A DNA stretch of 64,000 nucleotides from Sphingorhabdus sp. 109 (lineage in GTDB: Bacteria; Pseudomonadota; Alphaproteobacteria; Sphingomonadales; Sphingomonadaceae): positions 1,264,001 through 1,328,000 of the forward strand of contig NZ_LR732707.1 in assembly GCF_902506555.1 (NCBI RefSeq). Reading direction: 5' to 3'. Shown here in pieces: positions 36,812 through 46,626 of the stretch; the stretch's first letter is position 1, and every line of letters begins with the position of its first letter. The notes below the pieces were generated by a model, which was not told the DNA's origin, searched no databases, and worked only from the letters and a program-made list of their open reading frames with translations. Both the position numbers and the translations under genes were made by a program.

Positions 36812-36965
36812 TATGCACCAATCGCCGCTCGGCGGAAAAAGCAGTTTGTGCCGGAATAGAGATTTTGGACCGCAGCATTTTCGCCGTTGTCCGGTTGCAA
36901 ACCACCGATAAATCCGTCCTCGCCAGAGCCTGATAAAATTTCAACACCAGGCATGCTGTCTCTGA

Positions 36966-37370
36966 TCAGCCAGGATTTCCTTCGATCTGGGGAATTTTCG
37001 GGTCAATCTCGACCCAGGCTTGCTTGCTGCTGGTCCAGAAATGCACTTGCGGATCAAGAACGCTGCTATCGTCCAGCGTTCCTGCCTTGATGAAAGTAAT
37101 ACCCGGCTGGTTCGGTAGCGACGTCTTCACCGGCGACCCGCAGGTGCCGCAGAAATGGCGATGGACCACATTACCGCTGTCGGCCTGATCATCATAGGTC
37201 GTGAGAACACCCTCGATCACGATCTGCTCGTCCGCAACGGCGAAGAGAACCGAATAGGAACTGCCTGCCTGTCGCTGGCAGTTCTTACAATGACATACGC
37301 CGCACATCTGCAGATCGCCCTCGATTGTGTAGCTCACCGCACCGCATAGGCACTGGCCTGTCATTGTCAT
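36966..37370 (-). CDS. GFA family (CENP-V/glutathione-dependent formaldehyde-activating-like) zinc protein
   Basis: Protein of 134 aa with the zinc-binding cysteines of the family: CLCGAVSY, CGVCHCKNCQRQAGS and HFCGTCGSPVKT. The fold binds two zinc ions. Most members have unknown substrates, despite the family name. An alternative start is the second Met at 37364. A second GFA protein, not closely similar, is encoded at 57791-58234. Confidence 0.92.
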   Translation of the reverse strand: MTMTGQCLCGAVSYTIEGDLQMCGVCHCKNCQRQAGSSYSVLFAVADEQIVIEGVLTTYDDQADSGNVVHRHFCGTCGSPVKTSLPNQPGITFIKAGTLDDSSVLDPQVHFWTSSKQAWVEIDPKIPQIEGNPG

Positions 37371-37385
37371 CTCAATTCTCCCTGA

Positions 37386-38519
37386 TCACGCAACCTTGCG
37401 CACGAAAACCGTGCCGGCCGAATAGCCTGCTCCGAAAGAACAGATCAGCCCCATATCCCCGTCGCCCAGATCTTCGCTATGTTTGTGAAATGCGATGATA
37501 GAACCTGCGGATGACGTGTTCGCGTATGTGTCGAGAACAGTCGGGCTTTCGTCATCGCTCGCTTCATGCCCCAGCACCCGCTGGGCAATCAGCCGGTTCA
37601 TCCCGGCATTGGCCTGATGCAGCCAGAGACGGCGCAATGTTCCAGCCTCGATACCGAGCCGTTTCGTCTGTTCATTGATCATATTGGCGACCATGGGCAC
37701 CACTTCCTTGAAAACCTTTCGCCCCTCCTGAACGAACAGCTTATCCTTGTTGTCGCGGGTTTCCGGATGGGTACGGTTGAGAAACCCGAAATTATTGCGG
37801 ATATTGTTGGAAAACTGGGTCTTGAGCTTCGTTCCGACGATTTCCCAATGCTGGGCCGGCGCAATATCCTTGGCTTCGACAAGGATCGCCGTGGCCACGT
37901 CACCAAAGATGAAATGGCTGTCGCGGTCGCGCCAGTTGAGATGGCCGGAGCAAATCTCCGGATTGATAACCAGCACCGATCGGGCGCTGCCCGAGCGGAT
38001 ATAGTCTGCTGCGGTCTGGATGCCGAAGGTCGCGGAGGAACAGGCGACATTCATATCGAAACCGAAACCGTCCTCCATGCCGAGAGCATCCTGAATTTCG
38101 ACAGCAATCGCCGGATAGGCGCGCTGAAGGTTCGAACATGCGCATAGCACCGCGTCGACATCTTCCGGTTTGCGCCCTGCCCGTTTCAGCGCCTGCAGCG
38201 CGGCTTTGACACCTATTTCGGCCAAGATGGATATGTCGCTGTCGGGTCTCTCCGGCAAGCGGGGGCACATGACTTCGGGATCAAGAATAGGGTCCTTGGA
38301 CAGTACAAAACGCGACTTGATCCCCGACGCCTTCTCGATGAATTCAACCGAGCTGTGCTGCAGTTCTTCCGCATCCCCTGCTGCGATAGCGTTGGCATTT
38401 TCACGATTTGTCAGATCAACATAGGCGTTGAAACTGGCCACCAGCTCCTCGTTGCTTATGCTGTTCTCCGGCGTGAACAGGCCGGTTGTGGAAATGACGG
38501 GAATATTGCTGTCGGTCAT
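37386..38519 (-). CDS. Beta-ketoacyl-ACP synthase III-like protein (FabH family)
   Basis: Protein of 377 aa from ATG 38519 (AAGGA upstream), about 55 residues longer than typical FabH. The thiolase-fold triad is present: Cys in [10 protein letters not shown] (about residue 159), His in [11 protein letters not shown], Asn in YANTSSAGS. The first third has an extra segment ([20 protein letters not shown]). Longer KAS III enzymes of this type occur in proteobacteria in fatty-acid initiation or secondary lipid pathways. No acyl carrier protein or other fab gene is adjacent. It is divergent from ung. Confidence 0.9.
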   Translation of the reverse strand: MTDSNIPVISTTGLFTPENSISNEELVASFNAYVDLTNRENANAIAAGDAEELQHSSVEFIEKASGIKSRFVLSKDPILDPEVMCPRLPERPDSDISILAEIGVKAALQALKRAGRKPEDVDAVLCACSNLQRAYPAIAVEIQDALGMEDGFGFDMNVACSSATFGIQTAADYIRSGSARSVLVINPEICSGHLNWRDRDSHFIFGDVATAILVEAKDIAPAQHWEIVGTKLKTQFSNNIRNNFGFLNRTHPETRDNKDKLFVQEGRKVFKEVVPMVANMINEQTKRLGIEAGTLRRLWLHQANAGMNRLIAQRVLGHEASDDESPTVLDTYANTSSAGSIIAFHKHSEDLGDGDMGLICSFGAGYSAGTVFVRKVA

Positions 38520-38652
38520 GGGAAGAACTTGTTCCTTTTGCGCTCGCGCCTTCTGGTGGCGTCTGAAAGGTGACGGTAATCTCCCCGAACGAAACTGGCA
38601 AGCCGGGTCGATCATGCCTTGCCTATCAATTCGGGCTTGCTATCAACCGGAT

Positions 38653-39357
38653 ATGAACGACCGTGTCCAATTGAACGATAGCTGGAAAGAGCCGCTCGCC
38701 AAAGAATTTGCTAGTGAATATATGGCCGGTTTAAGGGAATTTTTGCTGCAGGAAAAAGCGGCCGGCAAACAGATTTACCCGAAAGGCGAGGAATATTTTC
38801 GCGCCCTTGACCTCACCCCGCTCGACAAGGTCCGGGTCGTGATATTGGGCCAGGATCCCTACCATGGTCCGGGACAGGCCCACGGCCTGTGCTTCAGCGT
38901 ACAACCGGGTGTCCGCCCGCCGCCATCGCTGGTCAATATCTACAAGGAGCTGGAAAGCGATCTCGGCCTGCCCCGTCCAGCCCATGGTTTTCTCGAACAT
39001 TGGGCCGAGCAGGGCGTGCTGCTGCTCAACAGCGTCCTCACGGTCGAAATGGCCAATGCCGCTTCCCATCGCGGCAAGGGTTGGGAGATATTTACCGATG
39101 CCATCGTCCGTCTGATCGCGGCAAAGCCGGAACCGGTCGTGTTTCTGCTATGGGGAAGCTATGCCCAGAAAAAGGCCGCTTTCGTGCAGAGCGTAGAACA
39201 GGGCGGAAGGCATCTCGTACTCAAAGCCCCTCACCCCTCGCCGCTATCCGCCTATAACGGTTTCTTCGGCTGCAAGCATTTCAGCAAAACCAACGCGTTT
39301 CTGGAACAAAACGGCGTAGCACCGATTGACTGGAGCCTGCCCGACGTCGGCGTCTAG
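38653..39357 (+). CDS. ung: Uracil-DNA glycosylase, family 1
   Basis: Protein of 234 aa from ATG 38653. The water-activating loop is [18 protein letters not shown] (Asp near residue 67), and the leucine-loop motif is [13 protein letters not shown] with its catalytic His near 193. The central segment [12 protein letters not shown] is standard. It excises uracil from DNA at the start of base-excision repair. Single gene, divergent from the KAS III gene. Confidence 0.98.
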   Translation: MNDRVQLNDSWKEPLAKEFASEYMAGLREFLLQEKAAGKQIYPKGEEYFRALDLTPLDKVRVVILGQDPYHGPGQAHGLCFSVQPGVRPPPSLVNIYKELESDLGLPRPAHGFLEHWAEQGVLLLNSVLTVEMANAASHRGKGWEIFTDAIVRLIAAKPEPVVFLLWGSYAQKKAAFVQSVEQGGRHLVLKAPHPSPLSAYNGFFGCKHFSKTNAFLEQNGVAPIDWSLPDVGV

Positions 39358-39381
39358 CCCAGCTACGACACGATTTGGATT

Positions 39382-40347
39382 TTATTCCGGTTCAACCGCC
39401 GCTCCGTCCAGACTCTGTATCCAGACATCAATATCCCGTGCCACCTGCTCCGGCGTTTCTTCCATAGGCAGATGGCCGGCGTCGGCATAGGTAATCAGCT
39501 TGCTGTCCGGGATAGCGGCTTCAAATGCGCGGGCATGAGACACGGGAATGACCCGGTCCTGTTCCCCCCAGAGTAGCAACACCGGCATTTCCAGAGTACC
39601 GATCTCGTCCCATTTTTCCGGCTGGCGCGGAGTCTTGCCCCGATCCACTGCCGCTTTGCGATTGCCGGGAAAGCGAAGCAATTCCCAATAGCGGTCTACC
39701 TGTTCTTCCGTCAGCCGCTCGGGCCGGGCAAAATTTTCTGCAAGCGAGGATTTAACCAGAAAGCGCGGCGTAATTTCCGGCAGCAAGATTTGCCCGATGG
39801 ATGACCGGGCCAGTCTCGCACCGAGATAGGGTTTGACCTTTTCTGTGACCTGCGCGCCTGAAGCGTCGATCAGAACCAGCCCTGAAATACGCTCCGGCAC
39901 CGACAGACCGGCACGCCAAGTCAGCCAGCCACCCATGCTGTTGCCTACCCAATAGGCCCTGTCGACACCGACAGTATCAAGCACCCGGACCGCCGCCGCG
40001 ATATTGGTGTCGGCATCATAGGCACCGGTCGGATGAGGGCCGGTCAGGCCATGGCCGTACAGATCCAGCGAAATGAGGCGATATTTGTCGCCCAGCAGAA
40101 CCACCATCGGCTCCCATGTCTGGAGCAGGCTGTTCGACCCGTGGATCAGCAGCAGCGCGGGGCCATCCTTGTTGCCTTCATCGCGATAGTGGATTTTTGC
40201 GCCTTGGCCATCTTCAACAAAACGCGAGGCTTCATTGCCATATTTGGCGATCATCTCGGTGCGGCCGGTGTCCGGCGTCCGAAAAACGAAGAAAGCCGCA
40301 CCCAGCACGACCAGCAACAGCAGAATGATGCGGATCATCTTTTTCAT
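39382..40347 (-). CDS. Alpha/beta hydrolase, membrane-anchored or exported
   Basis: Protein of 321 aa. An N-terminal hydrophobic segment (IIRILLLLLVVLGAAFFVF) serves as signal anchor. The oxyanion-side motif is LLIHGSNSLLQTW, the nucleophile elbow GNSMGGW (Ser near residue 141), the acid in LLWGEQDRVIP, and the His in DAGHLPMEE. This is a complete triad of the alpha/beta hydrolase fold; the substrate is unknown. It ends 25 nt from the convergent ung stop. Confidence 0.92.
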   Translation of the reverse strand: MKKMIRIILLLLVVLGAAFFVFRTPDTGRTEMIAKYGNEASRFVEDGQGAKIHYRDEGNKDGPALLLIHGSNSLLQTWEPMVVLLGDKYRLISLDLYGHGLTGPHPTGAYDADTNIAAAVRVLDTVGVDRAYWVGNSMGGWLTWRAGLSVPERISGLVLIDASGAQVTEKVKPYLGARLARSSIGQILLPEITPRFLVKSSLAENFARPERLTEEQVDRYWELLRFPGNRKAAVDRGKTPRQPEKWDEIGTLEMPVLLLWGEQDRVIPVSHARAFEAAIPDSKLITYADAGHLPMEETPEQVARDIDVWIQSLDGAAVEPE

Positions 40348-40405
40348 TATTTTGGCCCTCTCCCGATAGGCTGTTCTATCGAAAAAGCGGGCCGGCGCAA
40401 ATGGC

Positions 40406-40951
40406 CTATTCGCCGGCCCGCCATTCGCCGGGCTGCAATCCCTCTAGCGTCCATTCTCCGATTCTCCACCGCACCAGCCGCAGCGTGGGATGGCCGACAG
40501 CAGCCGTCATCCGGCGCACTTGCCGGTTCCGGCCTTCGCTTATGGTGAGTTTGAGCCAGCAATCGGGCACATTCTTGCGCACACGGATCGGCGGGTCTCT
40601 CGGCCAAAGATCGGGATCGGAGATGCGTTCCACAACGGCCGGTCTGGTCAGACCGTCCTTCAATTCGACACCGTTCCGCACTTTGTCGAGGCTCTCTTCC
40701 GCAGCCTCTCCCTCAACCTGGACAAGATAAGTTTTCGGCAACTTGTATTTGGGGTCCGATATCCGCGCCTGCAGTTTGCCATCGTCGGTGAGGATCATCA
40801 GCCCTTCGCTATCCCGATCCAGCCGGCCAGCCGGATAGACGCCGGGTACATCGATGAAATTCGACAGCGTCGGACGTTTGGTTGCGCTGCCGCGATCGGT
40901 GAATTGCGGCAATACACCGAAGGGTTTGTTGAAAAGGATCAATTTTGCCAT
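40406..40951 (-). CDS. rluE: rRNA pseudouridine synthase, RluE-like (RsuA/RluB/E/F family)
   Basis: Protein of 181 aa, lacking the S4 domain, as in RluE. The catalytic Asp is in [14 protein letters not shown] (residue 45). [21 protein letters not shown] and [21 protein letters not shown] are the family motifs. RluE makes pseudouridine 2457 in 23S rRNA in E. coli; the same target is likely here but not proven. Confidence 0.92.
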   Translation of the reverse strand: MAKLILFNKPFGVLPQFTDRGSATKRPTLSNFIDVPGVYPAGRLDRDSEGLMILTDDGKLQARISDPKYKLPKTYLVQVEGEAAEESLDKVRNGVELKDGLTRPAVVERISDPDLWPRDPPIRVRKNVPDCWLKLTISEGRNRQVRRMTAAVGHPTLRLVRWRIGEWTLEGLQPGEWRAGE

Positions 40952-41075
40952 GATCTTCCTTTGGCAGTGGCGAGCGGAATGGGCAACGGAACATCAGCAG
41001 CGCCGATAAAGTAATGTGCCTGCCTGATGTGGATGACCGGTATCACTACCGGTCCGGCTCGAAATTGTGTAGCGC

Positions 41076-42230
41076 ATGCCAATGCAATTGAACAATTTCG
41101 ATACCGCCGCTTTCCTGCGCGATTACTGGCAGAAACGTCCGCTCCTGATCAGAAATCCCTGGCGCTCTTGGCACAATCCGCTGACTCCGGATGAACTGGC
41201 CGGTCTTGCGTGCGAGGATCATGTGGAATCGCGCCTGATCACCCAGTCGAGCGACGACTGGAACGCCGAACATGGCCCCCTGCCGGAGGCGCGCTTTGGT
41301 GAACTGGGCAGGACGCCATGGACCTTGCTCGTTCAGGCGGTTGACCACCATGTCCCAGACGTTGCCGCCCTGATCGCACCATTCCGTTTCATCCCCAATT
41401 GGCGGATCGATGATGTGATGGTCAGCTATGCCAGCGATGGCGGCGGGGCCGGACCGCATTTCGACCATTATGATGTGTTCCTAGTCCAGGGACTCGGCCA
41501 GCGCCGGTGGCAGATTGGCGGCATGTGCGACGATCAAACCGCTTTGCGCCAGCACGAGGATTTACTGCTTCTGGCCAATTTCGAAGCCGTGGAAGAATGG
41601 GTTCTAAACCCCGGCGACATGCTCTACATCCCGCCTGGCATCGCCCATAATGGCATTGCGGTCGGGACGGACTGCATGACCTATAGCATCGGCTTCCGTT
41701 CACCGTCGCGCAAGGAACTGATCGGCCATTGGTGCGACGACCTGCTTCCAGGACTGGGTGATGATGACCGCTATCGCGATCCCGACATGACATTACAGGA
41801 CAATCCCGGCGAGATACCCGCCATGGCCCTCGACCGGCTGCATGCCATGATCATGGAGAAACTGGCGGATCGCGCGGAATTCGCGCGCTGGTTCGGCGAA
41901 TATAGCAGCACGCCGAGGTATCCGGAAACCAATTGGTCTCCCGAGCAACCGATTGAGGCAGAGCATCTGCGGCACCTGCTAAAAAGCGATCAAATGCTAT
42001 TCCGCAATCCCGCCAGCCGATTTTCCTTTGTTCGGGAAGACGATCGCAGCCTGTTGCTGTTTGTCGACGGGGAGTGCTTCCCGTGCGAGGATGAAGCAGC
42101 ATCGTTCGCGGAAATACTGTGCGCACAAGACAAATTTGTCATTGATCCTGAGTGGAGAACATCCGACGCTGCGATAAAATTGCTCGCCAAGCTCTATAAT
42201 CGGGGCAGCCTGTCCTTCGACTGGGGATAA
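41076..42230 (+). CDS. JmjC-type ribosomal oxygenase (RoxA/YcfD-like)
   Basis: Protein of 384 aa. The iron-binding facial triad is HFDHYD (His near 128, Asp near 130) and the distal His in PPGIAHNGIA (near 189). FLRDYWQKRPLLIRNPW at the N-terminus and a C-terminal winged-helix-like part complete the RoxA plan. In E. coli RoxA hydroxylates an Arg of ribosomal protein L16, using 2-oxoglutarate and O2. The start could also be the Met two codons later. A bidirectional terminator follows. Confidence 0.9.
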   Translation: MPMQLNNFDTAAFLRDYWQKRPLLIRNPWRSWHNPLTPDELAGLACEDHVESRLITQSSDDWNAEHGPLPEARFGELGRTPWTLLVQAVDHHVPDVAALIAPFRFIPNWRIDDVMVSYASDGGGAGPHFDHYDVFLVQGLGQRRWQIGGMCDDQTALRQHEDLLLLANFEAVEEWVLNPGDMLYIPPGIAHNGIAVGTDCMTYSIGFRSPSRKELIGHWCDDLLPGLGDDDRYRDPDMTLQDNPGEIPAMALDRLHAMIMEKLADRAEFARWFGEYSSTPRYPETNWSPEQPIEAEHLRHLLKSDQMLFRNPASRFSFVREDDRSLLLFVDGECFPCEDEAASFAEILCAQDKFVIDPEWRTSDAAIKLLAKLYNRGSLSFDWG

Positions 42231-42250
42231 TATGGTATCGGAATCAGGAT

Positions 42251-42290
42251 AAAAAAAGGGCGGCAGTGCCAAGCACTACCGCCCTTTTTC
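42251..42290. terminator. Bidirectional rho-independent terminator between roxA-like gene and csp gene
   Basis: AGGGCGGCAGTG pairs with CACTACCGCCCT (one mismatch), flanked by an A-run before and TTTTT after, so it works for both convergent genes. Confidence 0.9.
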
Positions 42291-42307
42291 AAAATTCGGT
42301 ATTGGGC

Positions 42308-42514
42308 TTAAGCTTGCTGCAAGTTCACAGCGGCTTTCTTGCCGTTATTTCCGGTTTCGACATCATAGGTCAAACGCTGTTCTTTTTCGAGCGTCTGCAT
42401 TCCGGCAGCCTGAACTGCGGTAATGTGTACGAAGCTGTCATCGCCACCATCTTCAGGAGCAATGAAACCATAGCCCTTGTCGGTGTTGAAAAATTTTACG
42501 GTGCCTGTAGGCAT
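42308..42514 (-). CDS. Cold-shock protein (CspA family)
   Basis: Protein of 68 aa from ATG 42514 (AGGA upstream). It is a single cold-shock OB-fold with the RNP motifs KGYGFIAPEDG and DSFVHITAV. It binds single-stranded RNA and DNA and acts as an RNA chaperone. The upstream 238 nt contain no gene and may include a long leader, as is common for csp genes. Confidence 0.96.
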   Translation of the reverse strand: MPTGTVKFFNTDKGYGFIAPEDGGDDSFVHITAVQAAGMQTLEKEQRLTYDVETGNNGKKAAVNLQQA

Positions 42515-42752
42515 AGTCTTATTCCTATTCATAACTTAATTATGTCCGATTTTGCAAAATGCAGAACCGAACGGGATTGGCCAACTTCGAGAAATGGGAA
42601 AAAGAGTATGCAACCTTAGGGGTAGCGAGACCTAGATTTCGTCGTAACGCGATTTATTAGCTATTCGCTCTATAGCAACCAATTCCTCAATAAGCAAACA
42701 TATCAATTTCCAAGGTTTCACGGGTCACCGAAATTGTGTAGCAATAGCGCCG

Positions 42753-43394
42753 ATGAAAAAATCTATATTGACTCGTTCGGCAGCGCTTTTCTTCTGTATC
42801 CCGCTTGTTGCGTGCGATTCATCGCCTCCTCCGGTGCCGGAACCGTCCCCGCAAGACCAGTTTTTCGAGCGACTAAGCCTCCTCTGCGGCAAAGCCTATG
42901 CGGGAACTTTGGTGTCGGATCAGGATGCAGACGCCGATATGGCGGGCAAACCAATGATCATGCACGCGGCATCCTGCGACCTGAACGAGATCCAGATTCC
43001 CTTCCACATTGCAGAAGGGCCTGACAGGTGGAACCGGTCGCGGACATGGTTCATCTCGCGCACCGATGACGGCCTCCGGCTCAAGCACCGGCACCGGCAT
43101 GAGGATGGCAGTCTCGACAGCGTCACCAACTATGGTGGCGACACCACCGGTCAAGGATCTGCGGACCGTCAGGAATTCCCGGTAGACGCAGAATCAATCA
43201 CATCCTTCAAAGCCAATGGTCTGGAACAGTCGGTCACCAACATCTGGGCCGTCGAGGTCAGCGAACCCGGCCAGGGTGATGCCCGGTTCGCCTACGAATT
43301 GCGGCGGCCGCAATCTGCAGACGGACGATATTTCCGCGTCGAGTTCGACCTGTCCAGACCCGTCGCCGTTCCTCCCCCGCCCTGGGGCGGATGA
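42753..43394 (+). CDS. Putative lipoprotein, function unknown
   Basis: Protein of 213 aa with a lipoprotein signal ending IPLVAC (Cys near 21), then a Pro/Ser linker. The mature part has paired Cys (LSLLCGKAYAG and AASCDLNEI), a run of His/Arg (GLRLKHRHRHEDGS) and a DGRYFRVEFDLS strand near the end. I recognise it only as a conserved hypothetical secreted protein. Its stop is 4 nt before the start of an ion-channel-like gene. Confidence 0.8.
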   Translation: MKKSILTRSAALFFCIPLVACDSSPPPVPEPSPQDQFFERLSLLCGKAYAGTLVSDQDADADMAGKPMIMHAASCDLNEIQIPFHIAEGPDRWNRSRTWFISRTDDGLRLKHRHRHEDGSLDSVTNYGGDTTGQGSADRQEFPVDAESITSFKANGLEQSVTNIWAVEVSEPGQGDARFAYELRRPQSADGRYFRVEFDLSRPVAVPPPPWGG

Positions 43395-43398
43395 ACCG

Positions 43399-43824
43399 AT
43401 GTTGGCAGAACTAGCCGTCGGTGGTTTCATGGTTCTCCTGACCGTTCTCATCCATGGTATGGGTATATTCGGCCTTGGTCGTTTTCTGCGGATTGAAGCG
43501 CGCGAAGAGTCGGCGGAGCATATCCACCCGATGTCGCCGCACGGAATTGTCGTGACGCTTGCCCTGGTATTCGGCCTGTTCGTACTCCACGGCATAGAAA
43601 TCTGGGCCTATGCAATCGTCTACCGGCTTGTCGATGCCATAGCGACGTTTGAACAGGCGGTATATTTTTCCACAATCACCTATTCCACCACCGGCTACAA
43701 TAGCGATGCCCTTGACACAAAATGGCAGATGATTGCCGCGATTGAAGGGTTGAACGGCTTTATCCTGCTGGGCTGGTCAACCGCATTTTTTGTCACTGTT
43801 GTCGCCCGTATGGGACGTCGCTAG
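43399..43824 (+). CDS. Two-helix potassium-channel-like membrane protein
   Basis: Protein of 141 aa from ATG 43399. Hydrophobic segments run near residues 5-25, 50-75 and 110-135. Between the last two lies a pore-loop-like sequence, QAVYFSTITYSTTGYNSD. The canonical K+ filter is T-x-G-Y-G-D; here the end is GYNSD, so ion selectivity is doubtful. It sits between a lipoprotein gene and a DoxX-like gene with which it overlaps by 1 nt. Confidence 0.75.
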   Translation: MLAELAVGGFMVLLTVLIHGMGIFGLGRFLRIEAREESAEHIHPMSPHGIVVTLALVFGLFVLHGIEIWAYAIVYRLVDAIATFEQAVYFSTITYSTTGYNSDALDTKWQMIAAIEGLNGFILLGWSTAFFVTVVARMGRR

Positions 43825-44261
43825 TGCAACGCGCCCAACACAAGGAAAGTCTCGCCAGACGGTTTTTCCGAGGGTTGCTTGCGCTTATCTATCTCGTTGC
43901 AGGAATAGCCCACATCCGCTCTCCGGGCGGATTTCTGGCAATAACGCCGGACTGGGTGCCATTTGCAGAACAGGTCATTCTGTTGACCGGCGTTGCCGAG
44001 ATTGCCGGCGCAATCGGCCTGCTAATCCCGCCCGGCACGATACCCAGGCTTCGCTATGCTGCCGGCATTGGCCTCGCGCTTTACGCGCTCTTCGTCTTTC
44101 CTGCTAATATCAACCACGCTGTCAACAATATCCCCATCGGCGGCCAAACAGCGAGCTGGCTCTATCACGCACCCCGTCTGGCCTTTCAGCCTGTCATTAT
44201 CTGGTGGGCTCTGATTGCAGGCGGAGTCACCGACTGGCCTTTTCGACGACAAAATTCGTAA
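43824..44261 (+). CDS. DoxX-like membrane protein
   Basis: Protein of 145 aa with a GTG start that overlaps the previous stop by one base. Four hydrophobic segments and the sequence LLALIYLVAGIAHIRSPGGFL, followed by LLTGVAEIAGAIGLLIP, match the DoxX superfamily. Function unknown; some members act with thiol or oxidative-stress proteins. Confidence 0.8.
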   Translation: MQRAQHKESLARRFFRGLLALIYLVAGIAHIRSPGGFLAITPDWVPFAEQVILLTGVAEIAGAIGLLIPPGTIPRLRYAAGIGLALYALFVFPANINHAVNNIPIGGQTASWLYHAPRLAFQPVIIWWALIAGGVTDWPFRRQNS

Positions 44262-44327
44262 ACCTGCCCCTTGGCAGGTATTTATGATATGATGCTTTTC
44301 GCTATTTTGACAACGGCAAAGGAGCAG

Positions 44328-44483
44328 ATGATGGAAAAGCACGGCGATCAGATCGAAGTGACCGAGCGCGAGGCGGGCAACAAACCGCGGGCGCCACACA
44401 ATGTCAGAATCGTGCTCGCCGCATCGCTGCTGCTTGCGGTCATTGTGATGTCCATGGCGTGGATCATTCCGGCACTGAGCTAG
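44328..44483 (+). CDS. Small single-pass membrane protein (51 aa)
   Basis: Starts at ATG 44328 after AAAGGAGCAG. The protein has an acidic/basic soluble part (MMEKHGDQIEVTEREAGNK) and one C-terminal helix (IVLAASLLLAVIVMSMAWII). I cannot assign a family. It follows the DoxX-like gene by 66 nt and may be the last gene of that run. Confidence 0.65.
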   Translation: MMEKHGDQIEVTEREAGNKPRAPHNVRIVLAASLLLAVIVMSMAWIIPALS

Positions 44484-44729
44484 CTCGCTCCGTATAAACA
44501 TTCAGCAATAACGGGAACGGGGCCGCCAGTGTTCCCTCCTTCGAGCTCTGCGAAAACCAGTCGATAAAACAAAGGAACATCGGCTGGCTGAAGCGGTCGC
44601 TAATGAACCAGAACTTCAGCTATCGAAACAATATTTTGTGCGGTTCTGCTCTTTCTGGCTAGCACCCTGTCATAGAGGCTTTTATTAAGTCTTTTATTTT
44701 CCCGCGCGCTCCTTTGATCGGACCTGTTG
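44484..44729. other. Intergenic region before the SLC13 gene
   Basis: No gene is seen. It contains an inverted repeat GGGAAC..GTTCCC near 44512-44536 with a 12-nt loop and no U-tract, and an AT-rich stretch near 44681-44700 (TTTTATTAAGTCTTTTATTTT) that could hold the promoter of the permease gene. Confidence 0.4.
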
Positions 44730-46523
44730 ATGCTTGCTGTTCTCGCGCCTCATTCTCCTGCCCTCGTCGCCCTGATCCTGTTTCTGTTGTTGATCGCCTT
44801 TGCGACCGAAATCCGCCCGCCGGAGGTCACCGCCATCGGAGCAGCCGGCCTTCTGCTCGTGCTCGGCCTGATCTCGACCGACGACATATTGGTGGCGATG
44901 AGCAACCCTGCCCCGCTGACCATCGCCGCGATGTTCATCATTTCCGGAGCACTGGTCAGGACCGGAACGCTGGAGGCTTTTGCGCTCAGGGTGACTGGTC
45001 TTGCCAAAGCGTCCCCAGTGCTTGCGACCGGATTGCTCCTGGTCGCAATTGCCATCTTGTCAGGTTTTACCAACAATACACCGCTGGTCATGATGATGAT
45101 TCCGATCGGAATAACCCTGGCGAAAGAACTCGGTGACCGTCCCTCCAAAATATTGATGCCGATATCTTTCGCCGCCATTCTGGGCGGTACCTGCACCCTG
45201 ATCGGCACCTCGACCAACATTCTGGTCGATGGTGTCGCCCAGAAAAACGGCATGACCGGTTTTTCGATCTTCGAGATCGCACCAGCAGGAATCATCATCG
45301 CCATCGTTGGCGTCACCTATCTCGCATTGACCCGGCGGTTTCTGCCGGATCGAGATACGATGTCCTCTCTGCTGGATGAGAACGAAAGCAAACGCTATAC
45401 AATGTCGATCTTCATCGGGGTAACGTCACCCTATCTGGGCCAGATTGCGAGCGATATCGATCTCTTCCGCAGCGGCGAACGGCGACTGGTCGACGTCATC
45501 CGCAACGATGCGCCGGTCCGGACAGCGCTTTCGGAATATATGCTCCGGCAAGGCGATGTTCTGGTACTGAACACCCATGAAACAGACGTGATGACCATTC
45601 GTGAACGCGGTAAATTGCCACTGATCAATAGCGATGACCCGTACCGTTTCGTACCGATGTCCTCGCACCGGTCGATGATGGCAGAAATATTATTGCTCCC
45701 CGGCGCACATCTGATCGGCCAGACGCTGAAGGAGGCAGCCCTGTCGCAACGCTATGGAGTCCAGCCCATCGCCATGCATCGCAGAGGCAGCAAGCTACCC
45801 GAACAATATGACAGCACCAAATTGCAGGTCGGCGACACTCTCTTGCTGGAGGGTGCGAAGACAAATATTCGCCGGTTGGTCCAGGGCGAAAATCTGATGA
45901 ATGTCAGCGAACCCAAAACACGCGGATATCGTCGTCACAAGGCGCCGATCGCCATCGCCGTCATTCTTGCAGCGGTATTTGCCGCCGCGCTCGACATCAT
46001 GCCGATTGCCGGCCTGGCAGTGCTTGGCATGGCCGCTGTGCTGGTCACCCGCTGTATCGAACCGGACGAAGCATTTGCTTCGGTCGACTGGCGAATCATC
46101 GGCCTGATTGTCGCCATGCTGGCGATTGGCACGGCCCTTGAAAACGCCGGCCTGGTCGAGATGCTGGTCCAAGCAGCAACGCCTTGGCTTTCCGGATTCC
46201 CGCCAGTCTACGCGTTGGCGGCCATCTACCTGCTCAGCTTGCTGTTGACCGAACTGGTCACCAATAATGCGGTCGCCGTCGTTGTTACCCCAATTGCTAT
46301 CCAGCTCGCCATTTCCCTGGGCGTCGATCCCCGCCCCTTCGTTGTCGCTGTGATGTTCGCCGCCAGTGCCAGCTTTCTCACTCCGATCGGCTATCAGACC
46401 AATACGCTCGTCTACAGCGCCGGCGGTTATCGTTTCCTCGATTTTGCCCGCTACGGCCTGCCGTTGACACTGGTCATCGCGGTCACCTCGATCACAATCA
46501 TCCCGCTCATCTGGCCATTGTAA
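44730..46523 (+). CDS. SLC13/DASS family permease with central TrkA-C (RCK-C) domains
   Basis: Protein of 597 aa from ATG 44730. N-terminal and C-terminal transport blocks each carry the conserved TNN motif (GFTNNTPLVMMMIPIG and LVTNNAVAVVVTPIAI). Between them a cytoplasmic part of about 170 residues carries two RCK-C-like units (RRLVDVIRNDAPVRTALSEY, LLPGAHLIGQTLKEAALS). This layout is typical of sodium-coupled dicarboxylate or sulfate transporters of the SLC13 group. The substrate cannot be deduced. Confidence 0.92.
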   Translation: MLAVLAPHSPALVALILFLLLIAFATEIRPPEVTAIGAAGLLLVLGLISTDDILVAMSNPAPLTIAAMFIISGALVRTGTLEAFALRVTGLAKASPVLATGLLLVAIAILSGFTNNTPLVMMMIPIGITLAKELGDRPSKILMPISFAAILGGTCTLIGTSTNILVDGVAQKNGMTGFSIFEIAPAGIIIAIVGVTYLALTRRFLPDRDTMSSLLDENESKRYTMSIFIGVTSPYLGQIASDIDLFRSGERRLVDVIRNDAPVRTALSEYMLRQGDVLVLNTHETDVMTIRERGKLPLINSDDPYRFVPMSSHRSMMAEILLLPGAHLIGQTLKEAALSQRYGVQPIAMHRRGSKLPEQYDSTKLQVGDTLLLEGAKTNIRRLVQGENLMNVSEPKTRGYRRHKAPIAIAVILAAVFAAALDIMPIAGLAVLGMAAVLVTRCIEPDEAFASVDWRIIGLIVAMLAIGTALENAGLVEMLVQAATPWLSGFPPVYALAAIYLLSLLLTELVTNNAVAVVVTPIAIQLAISLGVDPRPFVVAVMFAASASFLTPIGYQTNTLVYSAGGYRFLDFARYGLPLTLVIAVTSITIIPLIWPL

Positions 46524-46626
46524 CAAGACAGGCACCCGGAAAATCCGGCGGGAAAAGCTTGTCGAGCGCAGGTCCAAAGTTCGTCAAAGTTCAGGCCAAG
46601 AACACTGTTTCGCGCGATTGATGCAT

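Noticed and set aside
36742-36954. Two overlapping short minus-strand frames beyond the VOC gene
   Set aside because: They overlap each other and the end of the VOC gene, and neither has protein-like features.
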